Origin: Carallia brachiata
Taxonomy: Eukaryota; Streptophyta; Magnoliopsida; Malpighiales; Rhizophoraceae
DNA: 64,000 nucleotides
Assembly (NCBI GenBank): GCA_021464245.1
Contig: JADCRB010000065.1
Location: forward strand, 2,497,204 to 2,561,203
Direction of reading: 5' to 3'
The translations under genes and the position numbers were made by a program. Below, in pieces: positions 1 through 11,219 of the stretch (its first letter is position 1; every line of letters starts with the position of its first letter). Below the pieces are notes generated by a model, which did not search any database, had not been told where the DNA came from, and saw nothing but the letters and a program-made list of their open reading frames with translations.

Positions 1-370
1 AAAGAACTAGTTATCTTTTTTCTTCAGAAAGAAAAGAGAGCTGATGAGTGAGTTTTGTGACTTGAGAATGTAGAAAATATATACACAACAAAATTTGCCC
101 TTTTTTTTTTTTTTACAAAAGTTAAAATGAAGATATGTTGGATCAGGTGGGATCCTCCTTCACGTCCATTTCTGTTATAAAGGACAAACGAGATAGTAGG
201 CGACGAGTATCGCATAAGTCAATACTGTGTGTCACAAAAATTGTTACACCTTATCCTTGTTAGCTGATCTCGTGGGACCCGAGGCGTTACTCCAAGTCAA
301 TTACGTCCTCGTTTGACGGGCTGATGACATCAACGCTACCATGCACTGGGTCCTGATTTTCTGGTGTCGT
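1..370. other. no recognised feature
   Basis: AT-rich start of the window followed by a more GC-balanced stretch from about 240. I see no gene, RNA or transposon end here. The GC-balanced part runs directly into the minisatellite and may belong to the same old repeat. Confidence 0.4.
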
Positions 371-965
371 ACATAATTTACACTCGTGGGGGTTAGGAGT
401 CTTGGACTGGGCCTTGTATCGCTGTTGTCCTCGTCGTCTCGCCTTTTATACTCGTGTGGTTTAGGAGTCTATTTTGTTATTGAGTTGTCGCCTTTTATAC
501 TCGTGCGAGACAAGAGTCTGCTTTAGTTGATCGCTTTTTATACTCGTGCGAGGCAAGAGTCTAGTTTGTTGTTGCAATTGTCACTTTTTATACTCGTGCG
601 AGGCAGAAGTCTGGTTGTTGGGTTGTCGCCTTTTATACTTGCGCGAGACAGGAGTTTGTTGTTAGATCGTTGTTGTCGTCTTTTATACTTATGCGAGGTA
701 GGAGTTTGAATTTACTGGGTTGTTACCTTTTATACTCATGCAAGGTAAGAGTTTGCTTCAACTATTCGCCTTTTATACTCGTGCAGGACAAGAGTATGAA
801 TTTGTTGTTGAGTTGCTCGTCTTTTATACTCGTGCGAGGTAAGGGTCTAGATTTGTTGGTGTGTTGTTCGCCTTTTACACTCCTGCAGATAGGAGTCTGG
901 TTTGTTATTGAGTTGTTCACCTTTTATACTTATACGAGCAGGAGTTTGATTTGCTGAACTGTTGA
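371..965. repeat. minisatellite, about 12 units of 43-51 bp
   Basis: A core resembling CTTTTATACTCGTGCGAG, followed by GACAAGAGTCTG or a close variant, recurs with starts near 441, 490, 533, 583, 628, 678, 725, 768, 819, 870 and 919, plus a weaker first copy near 371. The spacing varies from 43 to 51 bp and the part between cores is less conserved (TTGTTGTTGAGTTG-like). The core contains a short inverted pair, CTCG and CGAG. Several reading frames stay open across the array only because the repeat lacks stops, so no protein is claimed. Confidence 0.85.
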
Positions 966-1565
966 GTTGTCGACTTGGCCTTTGAGTCAGGGTTTGAGTT
1001 TTGCCCCTGAATCTGAATTTAGACTTTGGCCAGAATTTGAATTTGGGATTTGAGTCCAAATTTAGATTTGGATTTTGAATTTGGATCCAAATTTGGGGTT
1101 TGAGCTAGAGTTTGAGTTTAAACTTTGAGCTCGGGTTTGAGCTTAAGTTGGGATTTGAGTTTTAGATTTGGGTCTGGATTTGGGGTCTACTACTGAATCT
1201 GAATTTGGATTTTAGGTCAAAATTTAGGTTTGGATTTTGAGCCCAAATTTGGATTTGTTAGGTTTTGAGGATTTGGGCTTGAAGTTGGAATTTGGATTTG
1301 GACTTTAAACCCATGCTTGAGCCCAAGTTTGGATCTGGGCTTTGGATTTGGATTTTGGGCTAGAATTTAAGTTTGAACTTTGGGCCTGGATTTGAGCTCG
1401 AATTTGGACTTAGGTTTTGAGTTTGCCCTTGAACTTAGATTTTTGGGCTAGCCCTGCACATGAATTTCAGAATTTTGTTTTGTTTTTTTGCCTTTTTTTT
1501 TTTGAATTTTTTGAATTTTTTACTTTTTTTGCTTTTTTTTGAAATTTTTTTATTTTTTTTACATA
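966..1565. repeat. degenerate keto-rich hexamer tract and poly-T tract
   Basis: From about 966 to 1440 the + strand is built from variations on TTTGAGTTTGGATTTGG, a G/T-rich low-complexity array with loose 6-bp periodicity. It is followed at about 1460-1560 by T-runs interrupted by single G, C or A bases. The tract directly follows the minisatellite, so the two probably belong to one old repeat-rich element. Open frames here are compositional. Confidence 0.7.
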
Positions 1566-1589
1566 GTAACGTTTTAGAAATTTACCGCT

Positions 1590-2111
1590 TAATCGAGTCA
1601 GGTCGGGATACATTTCTTTCGAGGATGGCAATTTGTTGGTCTATTGCCTCCTTTAGCTGTAAAAGTCCATTTTCCAATTCTGCAAGCACGTCTTTAAAGC
1701 TGGGGGTGTTAGTCATCATGACATCAGCATTGGTAGATGATACTTCATGGAAAACTGTAGTAGGGGGCCCTTCTGACTTCTCCTGACTTGTTTCAGCAGA
1801 ATGGGTTGTCTTTCGCTGTTGTGTGGGTTTTGATGCTTTGCACCAACTTTAGTTAGCGTGGATAGTCGATTTCTCCGTTTGATGAGGGAGTCATGTGAGA
1901 AATTTAGCACCCGTACAAAATGCAAATCTGCTATTTTTATTTTTTGGGTAGTGAGAAATCGTGTCCGTGCACGAGTTTGTGGACTTTTTTGAGTGGTGAG
2001 GAATATTGTCTGTGTGCGAGTTTGTAAACTTGTGTCCCCAAGTAGGGCAGTTGATGTAGGTAATTGAGCAGTCGCCGTTTTACTGGTAGAGGTGGTCTTC
2101 CTTGGTGTCAT
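1590..2111 (-). pseudogene. unidentified ORF fragments, possible retroelement relic
   Basis: On the minus strand an ORF from about 2111 to 1716 encodes a basic Thr/Ser/Gln-rich protein (131 codons, starting MTPRKTTSTSKTATAQ). Just downstream, in another frame (about 1716-1590), a short stretch looks helical and coiled-coil-like (FKDVLAELENGLLQLKEAID). The pair could be the disrupted start of a retroelement gag-like gene, given the minisatellites and LTR-like DNA around it. I recognise no family, no zinc knuckle and no protease, so this is an inference from context only. Confidence 0.25.
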
Positions 2112-2416
2112 AGAGAAGCTGGATTCCGCTAGAATTTTTTTTTTAAGAAGTAAAAGATGAGAGGCAGATATGTCCCACAGAGCGTGCTAAAAATTGGGAG
2201 GGACCGTTAGTTTCAAACTTGAAACAGTTAGATTTGAAAATACATATACAAAATACAAGTGAAAATTTAAAATTATGTGTGGTCGATTTTTGTGTGATCC
2301 TCTAATTAATGCTTCTTTTTGACATCATCAAGGACGGCGTAAGCTTGATTTTGACAAAAAGAAATAAATTTCTACAGTTTGATCTTGAACTGAGGAAATA
2401 AATTCTACTAAGGATC

Positions 2417-2640
2417 GAGACTTGATCTCAAGAGGATGCTATAACTCCGATAAGGGTTATGGAGACTTGATCTCAAGAGGATGCTATAACTCCGATAAGG
2501 GTTATGGAGACTTGATCTCATCGGATTGGCTTGATTCCGGTGAGGGCCCTATGAGCTTGATCTCAAGTGGATTGATTTAACTCCATTGAGGGCTAGGGCT
2601 TGATCTCACTCGAACTAATTTAACTCTACTGAGGATCGTA
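2417..2640. repeat. tandem repeat, 45-bp period, five units
   Basis: Two identical 45-bp units begin GAGACTTGATCTCAAGAGG at 2417 and 2462. They are followed by three diverged units beginning near 2507, 2552 and 2597 that keep the GCTTGATCTCA...ACTCC...GAGGG skeleton. The identical pair implies a recent duplication inside an older array. Confidence 0.85.
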
Positions 2641-3836
2641 GGCACTTGCTCTCTGATCGCTTCAGATTGGGATCTGCAAGAGTAAATAGAAGATCGCAAT
2701 TAATGGCGTTTAGAAAGTATGCGCCCAAAATATGAAAATATAAATGAAAGATTTTAGAAAACTTAGTTTCCCAATTTTGTTTCCTCACTTCTCTCACTCT
2801 CTCCGTTTCTTATTTGTTGTTGGTGCGGGGAGTGACCTATTTATAGGCCATTCTAGCTCCTTTTCTTTTTTCTTTTTTCTTTTTCAATTGATTACAATTC
2901 AACGGTCAACAAATCGACCTTTAAAGTTTCAAAGGTCAGTTTGCCAACCTTTGAATCTTTCCCTTCTTTTTTTTGTTTTTAAATTTACAGATCCACAAAG
3001 CTCAGAAAGAAGATATTAAAGCCAGTAGAAGATCTAGAAAGTTTTATCAAAGAGTTGGGTCTTCGAATATGAAGATACCTATCGAGAATGGTGTTATGTC
3101 TTTGGAATAAAGGAAATCCTTTTGAGAATTGTGTTGATCTCCAAGTACGAAGAAAGACTTGTCAAGAAGTATTGATCTCCGGGTATGAAGTAGATCCTTT
3201 GAGAAAAGCGCTGTGTCTGTAGGTGTAGACGAACACCTATCGAGAAAAGTTTGAGAAGAAAGATCCTGAAATTTTATCAGAGATTATTTGATCAAAAAGT
3301 CACCACTACCAAATTAGATATGGTCGATGGAAAGTAAGAGCCGATTTCAAAATTGTGTCAATATAGCTCAAGTTGAAAACAAAGTAAGCAGAGCTGTTAG
3401 ATATTAAAGAAGATATCTGATTTGAAAAAGGAAAACTCCCTGGAAACGTTGCTAGAGCTCCATGCGATGCCGCACACGCTATCGCACCAACAGTCATTCG
3501 TCGTCGGAAGTAAGCCTTTGAAGCATCAGACGTCGATCTCCTCGAATTTGGTGCCCACGCGCCGGAAAAGTCCCTGAAGAAAAGCAAATCCAAAAGAAAT
3601 CGAATGTGGACTCCTAGACCATCGTCCCTAGCAGTTGATGCATTATAAGTTTGCTGGAAAATTGTTGGAAAAGTCAACCACTCCTTGCTCCGTTTGCTGT
3701 GAACATCGAGTTGTCACCCTATCGCCATTCTTGTTACGTTGCTGGTTCTCGTCACCATCTGCTGCTGTAGACCTGTGGTCTCTTGTTGTTCGCTGGAGCT
3801 AGCTTGCCCTTCCATCGCTGGCACTGAGTTTCATCA
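2641..3836. other. no recognised gene; LTR-like repeat DNA
   Basis: The stretch has recurring phrases (TTGATCTCC, TATCGAGAA, TATGAAG around 3050-3260) in the style of a plant LTR or leader region, and a 123-codon minus-strand ORF (3306-3677) with no family signature. I could not find paired LTR ends, a primer site or protein domains, so I leave it unclassified. Confidence 0.35.
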
Positions 3837-3844
3837 CTGGGAGT

Positions 3845-4364
3845 TAGGGGTGCAAACGGTTGGGTTTTTGAACCAAACCATGAAAACCATTCTCAAACTG
3901 AAATTTTCGCTCATGAAAAAATGAAAACTATTCCGGAACCAAAATTTTGGTTAACCGATTGTCGGTTAATCGAATTTTTTCTTTTAAGGAAATAAAATTC
4001 TTATCTAATTACAAAATAAGTTTCTAGATATAGTTTTTTGAAAGAAAATTATAATTTTCATTACATATAAGATAAATAAGTGGTTATTTAAGATATAATA
4101 ATATTTTTAATATTTATTTGTTGCTAATAATTGTAGTAATAACATTTTTATTATTATAATATTAATATATATATATATAAAATGTTTTGGTTTAGTTCAG
4201 TTAACCATGATTTTTTAATATTAGAAACCAAAACTGAATCGAAACTTTTGGTTTTTGTTTGATTCGGTTAACCAATTATAGAATTTGTTCGGTTAACTAA
4301 AATTTCAGATCGGTTCGATTTAGTTTTGTCGATTAACCAAAATTTTCGTTTTTTTATACCCTTG
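3845..4364. mobile_element. non-autonomous hAT-type element, 520 bp
   Basis: The left end reads TAGGGGTGCAAACGG and the right end TTTATACCCTTG, an imperfect terminal inverted pair of the common plant hAT form. Flanking bases CTGGGAGT (3837-3844) and TTGGGAGT (4365-4372) match at seven of eight positions, as expected for the 8-bp hAT target duplication. The interior is full of GGTTAACC/CGGTTAA motifs in both orientations and is AT-rich with no coding capacity. Confidence 0.65.
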
Positions 4365-4372
4365 TTGGGAGT

Positions 4373-5378
4373 AAGTTCGAAGGTTGCAAGGAAAAAAATA
4401 AAAAAAAATAAGACAAATAAGAAAAAGAGGAAAAAGATAAAGGAGAAAACGTGTGGCAGAAAAGAAAAGAAAGGAAAGATAAGGTGTCATAATAAAAATT
4501 CAACAAGCAAACAAGAAAAGAATTACAGATAAATCAAAGGAATTGACATGTGTGAAAAACAAAAGAGGGTGGATGAGATTTAATGATCTAATAATTATGG
4601 GTATGAGGAAAAAGAAAAAGAAAAAGACAGTGGAGTTTTAATTTAGGAACAACATTGAAGTAATGAAACATACGATGAAGCAATTAAGAAGAGAATGAAG
4701 ATTTGGAGTTTAAAATGAATTCTGGAGTTGAATTGAATTGTAAAGCTATCAGCAATCGAGAGCTAGGGAATGCTCACATGAAACATGCTGGGGAATGCTC
4801 AGATGAAAGTATTTGTTAGAGTTTATCAGAAACTTAGATATAAGGACTTGTGGAATTAAAAGCTAAAGGAAAGCTCAAAGTTAGGGACTTGTTGAGTTAA
4901 AAGCTAAGACGCTCAGAGTTTGGGAGCTGAAACGTTCAGTTGAGTTCAGTTTTCCATATAAGATGGAAAATAAACTAGGAGATAGAGTAATCGTACGCAA
5001 CAGTTGTCACCATGTTGCATGTCATGGAGAACGAAGTTTTGAACCTTATTGAAAGTTGTTTGTCAAAGTTCTTTTGAAAGTGAAAACAACTAAAAAAGAA
5101 TTAGTCAAACAATGTCAAAGGCCAAGTTAAAATCAATTAGAAGAATTCAAAAGAAGAATTTTCAAAGAAACTTCTGATAATCGTGTTCATGATGATTTGA
5201 AAATTTGTGTACAAATCATGAACCAGTTTGAAGATGAGTTAAGGTTCTAGTTGAAGTTACAAAGTTATTTTTGTAATGTAGATTTTAAAGACAAAGTTGG
5301 GGTTTGAAGATTCTCAGAAGTGAAATTGATGTTGTGAATGATGTTGTAAATGGTTGCAAAACCGAATTAAAATTAAGG
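4373..5378. other. no recognised gene
   Basis: A/G-rich sequence (many AAAGAAAA and GAGTTTA runs) without a credible ORF. Short near-repeats such as the GGGAATGCTCA pair near 4766 and 4791 occur. The part next to 5379 may be the 3' untranslated end of the retroelement whose LTR relic follows. Confidence 0.4.
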
Positions 5379-5620
5379 GGGATATTGAGATTAATACCTA
5401 ATTGTTACAGATTATGATTTAGTGTTCTAGTAGAATCAGAATTAGTTAGTTATGTTTTCAGTATTGAAGTAGAAATAGGAGTTCTTAGTGTTTACTATAT
5501 AAGGAATTGAGAATCTCAATTTATTGTGTAATTGATGTGCATATTAGTTGAGAGATATTACAATGTGTGCTTCTTATTATTATTGTATGACATTTTTCAG
5601 TTTAACAAAATTAAAGTTAA
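5379..5620 (+). mobile_element. possible Copia-type LTR relic
   Basis: A polypurine-tract-like string, AATTAAGGGGGATATTGAG, sits at about 5373-5392. In Ty1/Copia elements such a tract lies just before the 3' LTR. The following 240 bp resemble an LTR in style, including a TATATAAGG promoter-like string near 5500. No second LTR, primer site or pol domains were found. Confidence 0.3.
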
Positions 5621-5894
5621 ATTGATTAAATTCTAACTTAATGAATATAGTTTAGATTTATCCCAAAAGAAAAAAAGGAATAAAAGAGAATCTCAATTTT
5701 TCAAGCAAAGGCATACAATAATGAATATCCTAACGTGAATAGGATGTCAACAAAGATGTGAAACTAAGCAAAGTGATACTTGAGAGGGGGGGGCCTAACC
5801 TTTGAATTACCCTATAGAATTTCATTAGCGTTTTTCACACATGTCACAAATATAAAATGACCATCATAGTAACTGAAAGTTCAAGCTACTCCAC

Positions 5895-6330
5895 CGATTG
5901 ACCTCACCCTCTAAGCTTCAGATTTGGCCTGTGGTAGTGACCACTGCTACCACCGCCGGCCACCATCCACCTCCTCTTTCTTTCATCTTTTTGTCTCCTA
6001 CTCCCTCCCCACCATCTCTCTCTATCATTGTTTCCTTCGTCTCCTTGTCCCCTCCTTGTCACTATCTCTTGCCTTCTCCTTTTCCTCCTTTTTTTCAGTT
6101 TTCTCTCTTGATACCGCCTCTGCCCTTCCCTTTCTTCCCTTCACAGCTGCTTCAATCGAGCTTTTTAACTTGCTTTCAGTTAGATCTAGTCTAAATAAAG
6201 CCACCTATGGTCGTTCTAACGTCAGATCCATGTCTCCAAACGGTCAGCCTCATAAAGGTTCAAACAAGCCCAAAGCCCATCAATATTCTTGTATCGCAGC
6301 AACTGGAATGAAACTAACGAAATAACCTGT
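5895..6330 (+). other. pyrimidine-rich, LINE 5'UTR-like segment
   Basis: A C/T-rich, locally GC-rich island in AT-rich DNA. It begins with a CCGCCGGCCACC-like stretch, passes through long CTCCC/TTTCC runs and ends with GAGCTTTTTAACTTGCTTTCAG TTAGATCT-type sequence. The same order and a similar closing phrase (GGGCTTTTTGACTAATTTTCAG TCAGATCC) recur near 10415-10443, so the two are probably copies of one family. Two overlapping ORFs here (98 and 133 codons) are low-complexity Ser/Pro/Phe and not credible genes. Best guess: the 5' end of a degraded LINE. Confidence 0.3.
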
Positions 6331-9300
6331 TTTGATATTAATAAACGTGTTCTTTCAAGATACTTTGTTTAATAAATATTATATGTGTTTTTGTTTTGTG
6401 TTTTTTTTTTTTAGTAGAAATGGTCTATCATCATAGAAAAAAGTTGGTAAAGAAGAGAATTGGAGATGGAACTGCTTGAGATCTTTCAGTTTGAAGTTTT
6501 AACTGCCAATTATCTCACTTAAAATAGTCTTTATTATATATATATATACTAGTAATAGACCATCGCGTTTAATTTAATATTGATCTTATGATTTATAAAA
6601 TTTTTAGTATATTAAATGTGAAACATTAAATATATGTCATATTGTAAGTCATCATATTTTACATAAGAGTCTTTTTTTTAATCATCACTTCATATTAGAA
6701 TTATAGCTTATGGTTAGCTCATGAACGATCACAAAAATATAATGAATTACACACAAATATCCTAAATAACGGAAATAAAATACGAGATATCACACAATTA
6801 ATAGAAAAAAATTAAAACTATAGAGATAACAAAAGACTTATGTCATAGATCAAATTATAAAAAAATAAGTCTAGTTACTCTGCTGACATATTAACGACCC
6901 CTACGGTTGCTTTTTATGAACATTATTGAATATCGAAACACATGTTCATTTTTTTAAAATTCATTTTACTCATAGCAATAAAAGAGGGGGGAAAAAAAAA
7001 CCAACATCACTAGTTGCCTCAGCTCGCCTAAACAATATACAACTTAGTTTTAACGAACGGTCACTAAAATAATTATTTTTCAATTTCAAAATAATTTTCA
7101 AACAATAAAGAATGCCTTACATGTAAGAAGGATAACATACCAATGATGAAAGAGCTCTTGCCTTTATGCTCCTCATAGCCCTTCTACTCCAGCACTTAAA
7201 AAGGAACCAAATAAAAAAGAAAAAAAAAGATAAAAATAGTTATTTGAAAGTAATACTTAATCAAAAGGAAAAAAATTGTGACCCATTAAGTTTCAGCCTT
7301 GGCTACGGTATCCACCACCACAGCAACAGCATACATTTCAAGGCCAAGTTTCCCAGCAGTAGCACTGCCGTACCAAAGACTAAACTGTGAGTATATATAT
7401 AATAGACACATAGTAAAGGAATAAACTCACAAATTAAGAGGGATTTAAATAGATTTTCATTTCAATTTTCTAAATAGAAGAATGTGTAAGTAACTCCTTT
7501 ATTACCTTAAATTATTAACAAGAAATTAAATAAGTTTCCATTTTTAAGTAGATGTACAGCAGTTTCTCCTTTTCTAAAAAAACTTGAATGGTGTAATTAT
7601 TTTTCCTATATAAGAAAAAATAAGAATAATAAAAATAGAATTAAATTATTATTTGTTCCTTTTCAAGAAGGGAAAATATTTCTTTTTATTCTTTAAAAAA
7701 CAAAAAAGACAATTTGGGAGATTTTTTTTCTTTTGTTTTCATTAATTTGAGAAATTGATACGATGTAGAAAGAAAAAAGAAGAAATATATATATATATAT
7801 ATATATAAGAGAAAATCTTCTTCTTTTTTCTTTCTACATGTATACATGCATACAAGTCATGACGGCCCAGTATGTTGGACAATCCAGGCACAGTAGTGAC
7901 AAGTCCAGGGCCCCTTCCCACGTTGATGCCGGTCCTGTGGGCATATTGATAGGAAAAATATTCGCCCAAGGAAATTACTAGACCTTTCATTAATTCCAAG
8001 CAGTAGCAGGGCCCCAAAGCACAACAACAAGAAATGATACTTTGGGAAGGAATTTAGCTCACATGGGGGCAGACAAAGCTCACATGGGAGTAAATGGGTT
8101 GCCTTTCCCGTTCTTCCACAGTTCAAAACAATCTCTGTTTGAGATTCTACATTTTTGCCTTCAGTAGTCGCCACAATTCAAACCTACTCTTTACCCCTAG
8201 TTGATGCATTTAAAACAAGACCGTGATGAATAGCATATATTTAAGTAAGGAATAAAAAATAAAAAAAAAAGGGTTTCACAAAAGGGGCTTCAAAATAGCA
8301 ACAAATGAGTAATATTAGTTATTGGATAATTGAATTCTAAAAAAATAATAATAATAAATTGTCAAATGCCTTTAAATAATTTTGTATTGTTACTTAAATA
8401 TTGTCACCTAATGTTACTTTATAACTAATTCCAGGGACGACATCGTCCGTTGGCGATGTGCAAGCGTTGTGGGCTTTCTTATAGGCAAAAGGCTCAATCT
8501 GATGACCCACTTCACATCTTTTCTTCATCCAAACAACGCAAACATTTTCATTCCACGGTTGGCATCGACTGAGAACGACCCCTCGATTCGAAAGAAAAAG
8601 AAAACAACCTTGGAATCCTGTACAGTTCATTTGAACTGCATCAACGGAAATTTCCATAGTGTCGACAAAAAATGGCAAGAATTAAAGAGGAAAATTTGGC
8701 ATGGGATGAGAACTATGAGATTGGCGGATCCCACTCCACCTAAATAATGCTGAAGCATGTGGAAGTCCTTTCCGGATAAGAAGACGGCAAAGTGTCAGCA
8801 ATTATGAAAAACGCCTCTTGAAACATGTCTGAACAATTGGCTTTGTAGAATTTGGACATTCGTAAATTTCGGAAATATAGAGTAGATCTACACATTGTTG
8901 TTATAGGTTTACAGGAAGTAAATCTTAGCGTGCCTTTGTAATACATATTGAATAATATGATATAACATAATATATGTTAATATAATATAAAATAGTTTAA
9001 ACCACTAAATATACTGCGTTTGGGTAGTAATAATTATTTTATCTCATATTTAGAAAATATGAGATATGATAATATAATTTATTAAAATAATTTTTTAATC
9101 TTAAAAATAATTAACTTACATTTATTTTTAACTTTAACATTTTTTATTAAAAATAATTAAAATTAAGGAATAAAATTAATATTTATCTTACATGTCATTA
9201 TATATTATACAGTTTATAAATTTTCAAAGTTATATAAAAATATTTTTAAAATTGAGTGTTAAATTTATTTATGAAAATAAATTTCAAGATATCAGAAGAA

Positions 9301-10200
9301 AAATGATTAACTTTTTTACAAAAATTTTTTTGAGAAAAAAAATCAATTTTACGAATTAGAGACTCATTCTTTGTATGGAAATATGCATTTTGCGTGATTC
9401 TAAAGAAGCATCTTCTTCGACATACAACAAATCAAACAATAGGGAGAGCCAATCGACATCATCTACACCACTCTCCCCATCGCCCTCCTGCATCTCTTTG
9501 TCCAACAACATTTCCATGGTTATGCGCCAGAAGAAAGTCAAAGACTATGGCACATCTAAGGCCATCAAGGGCCATTTCCAGCTATCCCAAACTTGCCTAA
9601 TAAGCGAAGATCTCGTCACCAACGACACCTCCATCCTTGAAACGTCACGCCTCTAAGGGCGGTAGGGCTGAATGTAATGGTAGCTGTTGTTTTGATAGAC
9701 AGAGAGCAAGGCAAGACGGAGAATTTGGCTGACAATGGGATCAAATTGCATTCCATGACAAGGCGTTGGTCTTGAGCTTCGTCGGAGGTATCGACATCGG
9801 CGCATGCGATAGCGCATGGTGGTCGGTGGCCCTCTGCTACTGTTTAGACAACAACTCTACGAATAGGCAGATTGTGTCATTATGTGTTTTTAGGAGGGTA
9901 TTTTATTTTATGAATTAATTCTCAACACTAGTCCATTAGATAAGATAAACCATCTCATAAGAGTGAGAATGATAGTACAATCATATATTCATAATATAGC
10001 AAACCTATACTAGCTGATCTTATTAACCAGCCAAATATGTACTAAGGTAAGATGATTGACTTTTAACTTATACTATACTATCTTAACATATGAAATAAAT
10101 GCATCCTTATGGTTTATGTTGTGATAGACAGTGAGTAGTAATAAGTTTCTCATATTACTTATCTACTGAAGGATATGTATAAAGGAGAAATGATATTTTT
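6331..10200. other. no recognised gene; AT-rich intergenic DNA with unassigned ORFs
   Basis: Mostly AT-rich with poly-A/T runs. Two GC-balanced islands stand out. 8394-8747 has opposed ORFs of 94 (minus) and 92 (plus) codons. 9360-9840 has a 93-codon plus ORF and, near 9800, the palindromic string GCGCATGCGATAGCGCATG. Neither island shows a domain or motif I recognise, so they may be decayed gene or transposon fragments. 8940-9330 is almost pure A/T. Confidence 0.35.
7785..7807. repeat. (AT)n microsatellite
   Basis: About eleven AT dinucleotides in a row, in a GA/AT-rich setting. Confidence 0.9.
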
Positions 10201-10234
10201 TCTCCAAGTCTCTTTCTCTCTCTCTCTCACTAAA

Positions 10235-11215
10235 TGCTCTTAGGTTTTTTAGAAAGCAGCCTCCCTTTTCTTGGTTGACAGAGGCCAGCCACCTCTACCA
10301 GCCCTCCCTAGTGTGCAGTCAGCTCCCCTCCTCTCCTCCCCCTCCTCCTCTCAGTCTCGTTCCCCCTTTCTTTCCTCATTTTCCTCCCCCATCAGACCTC
10401 TAAATCTTGTTTATGGGCTTTTTGACTAATTTTCAGTCAGATCCAACCACAATTACGTTACTAAAGACTTCCCCAAAGCCAGATCTACACTTTTCAGTGG
10501 TCAGACATATTTCTTGCCATTTCTGGTGCTGGCACTGTCATCTTCACTGCCGCCGACAACTCCTCCGCGACAATCTTTGCCACTGGTGCCGCTGTACAGG
10601 TTGTTGACGTTACAGCTTCCATCTCTATCTCTATTGCTAGCACCATGCTACTGATCATTGACGTGCTCGTTGGAAACCACGGTACCGTCGTTTGAGCAAG
10701 TGCCGCCAGCTACACTCCCAAGGCTGCTATCGCTGCCATTGCCCAAGTCCCACCAACCACCAACCAAGCCTCTAGTTCTGCCTTTACTAGTCTTGCCACT
10801 GCAATCTGTCGCTAGCTCTGCCCTTGGATCTGGTTGTTTTTTCTGCCTCTAGGTCTTTACCATTTGTGTTGGATTTTTACTGTTTGTTTTAGTTTGGATA
10901 TGTGTGTTAATTTGGTGTTGTAGCGTAGTAGGTTTGAAAATCGTTGTCAGGTGCACCCGATCGATTTTTATCTTAAAGCTTACTGGAATTTGTATCTGAT
11001 GCTGTGTGTAGATTTATCCAACTTGTCCGGTTGGTACCCTCATTTAAATGGGTTTTTAAGTCCAGTTTGTATGTAATCTTTTAATCACATTTGTTATAAG
11101 CCTTTATGACCATTTATTCTTGCCTTGTGCAGGTAATTTTAATGCTGTTGTATTGGTTTATATACGGAATTCGCATAATTAATATAACGATTTCCTTTAG
11201 TTCGAAAAAAAAAAA
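10235..11215 (+). mobile_element. possible 5'-to-3' remnant of a poly-A retroposon
   Basis: A C/T- and GC-rich segment (10240-10870) with Ser/Pro/Leu-rich but non-homologous ORFs, followed by T-rich sequence and a terminal A-run at about 11203-11218. The opening matches the style and closing phrase of the segment at 5895-6330. The last 100 bp (TTATTCTTGCCTTGTGCAG ... TTTATATACGGAATTCGC ... A-run) is a diverged match to 16768-16870. An A-run at the end of a shared 3' tail points to a LINE or SINE. The flanks contain a short possible duplication, GAGAAAT (10187 and 11219 regions), which is weak. Confidence 0.35.
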
Positions 11216-11219
11216 AAGA

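Noticed and set aside
371..965. Regularly spaced repeats resembling a CRISPR array
   Set aside because: Unit length varies, the linkers are related to each other rather than unique spacers, there are no cas genes, and the DNA is plant nuclear. It is a minisatellite.
5898..6325. Two overlapping Ser/Pro/Phe-rich ORFs
   Set aside because: Pyrimidine-rich low-complexity translation in two frames at once, with no homology and a match to a repeat segment at 10.2 kb.
8394..8747. Opposed ORFs of 94 and 92 codons as a small gene
   Set aside because: No motif, no splice or start context that favours either strand, and both are of a length expected by chance in a GC-balanced island.
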